This document shows positions 61,735-64,000 of a stretch of 64,000 nucleotides of DNA, in pieces. The first letter of the stretch is position 1; each line of letters begins with the position of its first letter. Location: the NCBI GenBank assembly GCA_029255685.2, contig CM055320.2, positions 39,247,927 to 39,311,926 on the forward strand. The letters run 5' to 3'. Source of the DNA: Silene conica. Lineage: Eukaryota > Streptophyta > Magnoliopsida > Caryophyllales > Caryophyllaceae. Under the pieces are notes generated by a model. That model had not been told where the DNA came from, made no database searches, and worked only from the letters and a program-made list of their open reading frames with translations. The translations under genes were made by a program, and so were the position numbers.

Positions 61735-62466
61735 ACATAAATAATAATAATAATAATAACAATGTCATCCTAAGCAAAACTGTTGGTGATGCTTTTAGCT
61801 ATCCTAAGCATAATGTCATCTGCACTCTTGCTGTTCAGAATAAGTTGGCTACCCTAGATAACTTGAGTAAGAGGGGTTTTTCTTTGGCAAACAAATGTGT
61901 TTTATGTGAAAAGCAGGTGGAAAATAGGAATCATCTCTTCTTTGAATGTGATTTCTCTACTCAAATCTGGGTCTCTGTTGCGAATTGGATGCACATCCCT
62001 TCTATCCTCCATCTGCCTAGTTTGCTCCACTGGTTTCAGTAATGTAACAGGGGGCGTCACTGGGCTAAGAGGCAGCAACAGTGTGCTCTTCTTTGTACCA
62101 TGTATCTTATTTGGCAGGAGCGCAACCGAAGAATATTCAATGATAAATCCTTGCAAGCGAGTAAAATTATATGGCAAGTCAAATATCTTGCAGTCCTAAG
62201 ATTTAACAAGCATTTATGTAATTAAGGAGTTGTTAGTAGGCTGTCTTGTAGAGGCTCTGATTTGGGTTGCTAATATTTAGCTGCTCTATCTCTTAGCTTC
62301 AACCAGTTTTTCAACATTGTATATTTGCAATGTTTTTCTGGTTTGTTTTCCCATAGGGTTTTTTTCATAGGGGACTACTCTGGTTTCCTTTGTAGGATTG
62401 TCTAGGGTCTTGTATATTCACTCTTATTTTATGATATATAGATCCTTTGCTTTTCTCCAAAAAAAA
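61735..62466 (+). pseudogene. 5'-truncated LINE, end of ORF2 (zf-RVT) with A tail
   Basis: The frame to 62042 reads NKLATLDNLSKRGFSLANKC then VLCEKQVENRNHLFFECDFS and IWVSVANW: the C-terminal zinc-binding domain of plant LINE ORF2. After frameshifts it continues to WQERNRRIF and KIIWQVKYL, the usual ORF2 end, near 62200. The 3' UTR ends in CCAAAAAAAA at 62459-62466. The upstream part, including the RT, is missing. Confidence 0.85.
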
Positions 62467-63171
62467 TGGATTATTTACATAGATTCCTGCGGTATACTAC
62501 AACAACAATGGATTTCAGATTCCACCCTTTATGCAAGTCCATGAAATTGTCATGTCTCATGTTTGCTGATGATCTGCTTCTGTTCAGTAAAGGTGATATT
62601 AATTCAATGATGGTGTTGCTCAGAACTTTTGCAACATTCTCAAAAACTTCAGGGCTTCAAATGAGCAGAGGTAAGTCTAATGTTTACTTTAATGGGGTCC
62701 CTCAACAGTCCAAAGAGGATATTCTACAGATGTCTGGGTGTATAGAAGGTCAACTACCTTTCCACTATCTTGGGGTGCCTATCAAGCCCTCCAAGCTCAC
62801 CATTAGAGACTGACAACCCCTAGTAGAGAAGATAGTTGAGAGGATTAGGAGGTTGAATGCCAGGAAGCTGTCGTTTGCAGGTAGATTGGTGCTGGTGAGG
62901 GCAGTTCTAACCACTCTGCACAACTACTGGGCTTCATTTTTTATACTTCCCGAAGCATTGATGAAACAAGTGGATGCCATCTGCAGGAATTACTTATGGG
63001 CAGGCACATCATAGTATACTAGAGTGACATTAGTGGCATGATCAAAAATTTATGTACCATATAATGAAGGAGGCCTAAATCTGAAGCAATCTGCAGCATG
63101 GAACAGTACAGCCATAGGCAAACTTGCTTGGTGGATTGAAAGCAATGCAAATAAGTTATGGGTGGAATGGA
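62467..63171 (+). pseudogene. LINE ORF2 fragment (RT region), cut at right by a Copia LTR
   Basis: Begins in the RT domain and reads MKLSCLMFADDLLLFSKG, then HYLGVPIKPSKLT, GRLVLVRAVLTTLHNYWASF and YNEGGLNLKQSAAWN. It closely parallels 42930-43640 of the LINE at 39706 but carries stops (TGA near 62811, TAG near 63012). It stops where the Copia-type LTR is inserted at 63172. Both ends are truncated. Confidence 0.85.
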
Positions 63172-63493
63172 TGTTGGAGTAAATGTACTCCACAGTGTGT
63201 AATTATTTGAGTAAAATTATTTACAGGATCACGCAGGGATACTTAGTATATTAATCAGTTGATTAACGTTTATCGGTAACGATTGACTCACTAGAAGTTT
63301 GACGTTACTGTCATATGATGGCGATAATCAGCTGATCCCTAAAGGTCATACCTATAGGTTAGTACTGAGAAATGTGATTATATATTAATATAATTACATA
63401 AATGCTAAACTTAGCTAAATGTAGTTAAGTAGATGATAAACATTTAATATGATTAAATAATAACTAGGAGAAATGAATTAAATGTTAATTCTA

Positions 63494-63548
<55 letters not shown>

Positions 63549-64000
63549 TTATATTTATTAATTATATTTTAATATATGATAGAATAATATAATTGGGATT
63601 AATTAATTATAAGATAATTAATTAATATTCTCCGCGAATTAGATTTGTACACCGAAAAGTATTAAAATATATATGATATTTTAAGGAAGTTCGGAATAAG
63701 AAACCGACTCAAAATATTATATTATAATGAGGTTTCCTAATTGAAGTACAATACTAACACAAACCAAAACCCTATATATAGAGGGTTTCGGCCGTGAGGT
63801 TGGTTACACAAGAAGAAAACGTTTTTCCTCTCTTATTCTCCTTGATTATTTTATCATCTTAATCCCAAAATAAATCCTCTAAAATAATTAATAGTAATTT
63901 AGTAGGAGCTTTGAGGGAATCTTTCTCAGTCGTCTTGGTAGCAATCTAAGGAGAACTTCTACCTTGAAGTTTGGGTTTATACTAGGTTGTTCTTAGGCCG
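63172..64000 (+). repeat. Copia-type LTR, left part (continues past the window)
   Basis: Starts TGTTGGAGTAAATGT after ATGGA, a possible TSD whose partner is off-window. The start is the same as in the remnant at 38742 (minus strand), and the region ATCAGTTGATTAACG to CTGATCCCTAAAGGTCA parallels 5240-5330 in the LTR at 5158. A (TA)n tract lies at about 63498-63545. TATATATAGAGGGTTT near 63772 may serve as the promoter TATA region. Confidence 0.75.

Noticed and set aside
62042..62199. Separate proteins in the region after the truncated LINE frame
   Set aside because: These are shifted frames of the same decayed ORF2 end and its antisense.

Overview
This is plant nuclear DNA, from an AT-rich, retrotransposon-dominated part of a eudicot genome. 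The evidence is several LTR retrotransposons with plant-type tRNA-Met primer sites (TGGTATCAGAGC), plant L1-type LINEs with a DUF4283-like ORF1, and CACTA, Mutator-like and Tourist-like DNA transposons. One host gene with eight exons encodes a plant CDC50/LEM3 protein. The species cannot be read from the sequence. Only that gene looks like an intact cellular gene; nearly everything else is transposon, transposon relic or captured gene fragment.

Left part (1-38742) is a stack of nested insertions. The outermost layer is a minus-strand Copia-type LTR (remnant 38681-38742). In it sits a minus-strand Gypsy element, 'family B', with its 5' LTR at 30615-38680 and the start of gag at 30133-30448. 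That gag is cut by a plus-strand family-B LTR (27681-30132). That LTR is cut by a minus-strand large non-coding LTR element, 'LARD-minus' (visible part 6438-27680). LARD-minus holds three further insertions: a Copia-type element with gag but no recognisable pol in its left LTR (1-6437), a plus-strand relative 'LARD-plus' (10870-18893, TSD ATGAA), and a Gypsy chromovirus with an intact pol but no gag (19368-24674, TSD GTACG). The family-B minus LTR also carries a TRIM element (30862-31414, TSD GTAAT), a fold-back MITE in a TA microsatellite (31695-32254) and a CACTA transposon (32413-36562, TSD GGG). The CACTA element contains an Ulp1-like protease exon and a fragment of a NIP aquaporin gene.

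Middle part (39706-51702). A full-length LINE (39706-44401, 15-bp TSD) has both ORFs, each broken by small mutations. Next comes the host gene, an ALA-interacting subunit (CDC50/LEM3) on the minus strand at 45505-49825. Its reconstructed exons give an open frame of 346 residues, and two Tourist-like MITEs lie side by side in intron 1. Upstream of it is a Mutator-like element with long inverted repeats (about 50270-51702) that carries an aquaporin fragment from the same gene family as the CACTA element.

Right part (51703-64000) holds a decayed N-terminal fragment of an auxin response factor, a decayed Copia pol (53037-55419), an array of about 20 units of roughly 93 bp (56395-58230), a solo LTR of the TRIM family (58879-59082, TSD TTAAT), AT-rich intergenic sequence, two truncated LINE pieces and the start of another Copia-type LTR (63172-64000).

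Element boundaries with matching target-site duplications were read directly from the sequence. LTR similarity was compared by eye only, and lineage names (CRM-like, Tekay-like) are inferences from motifs.
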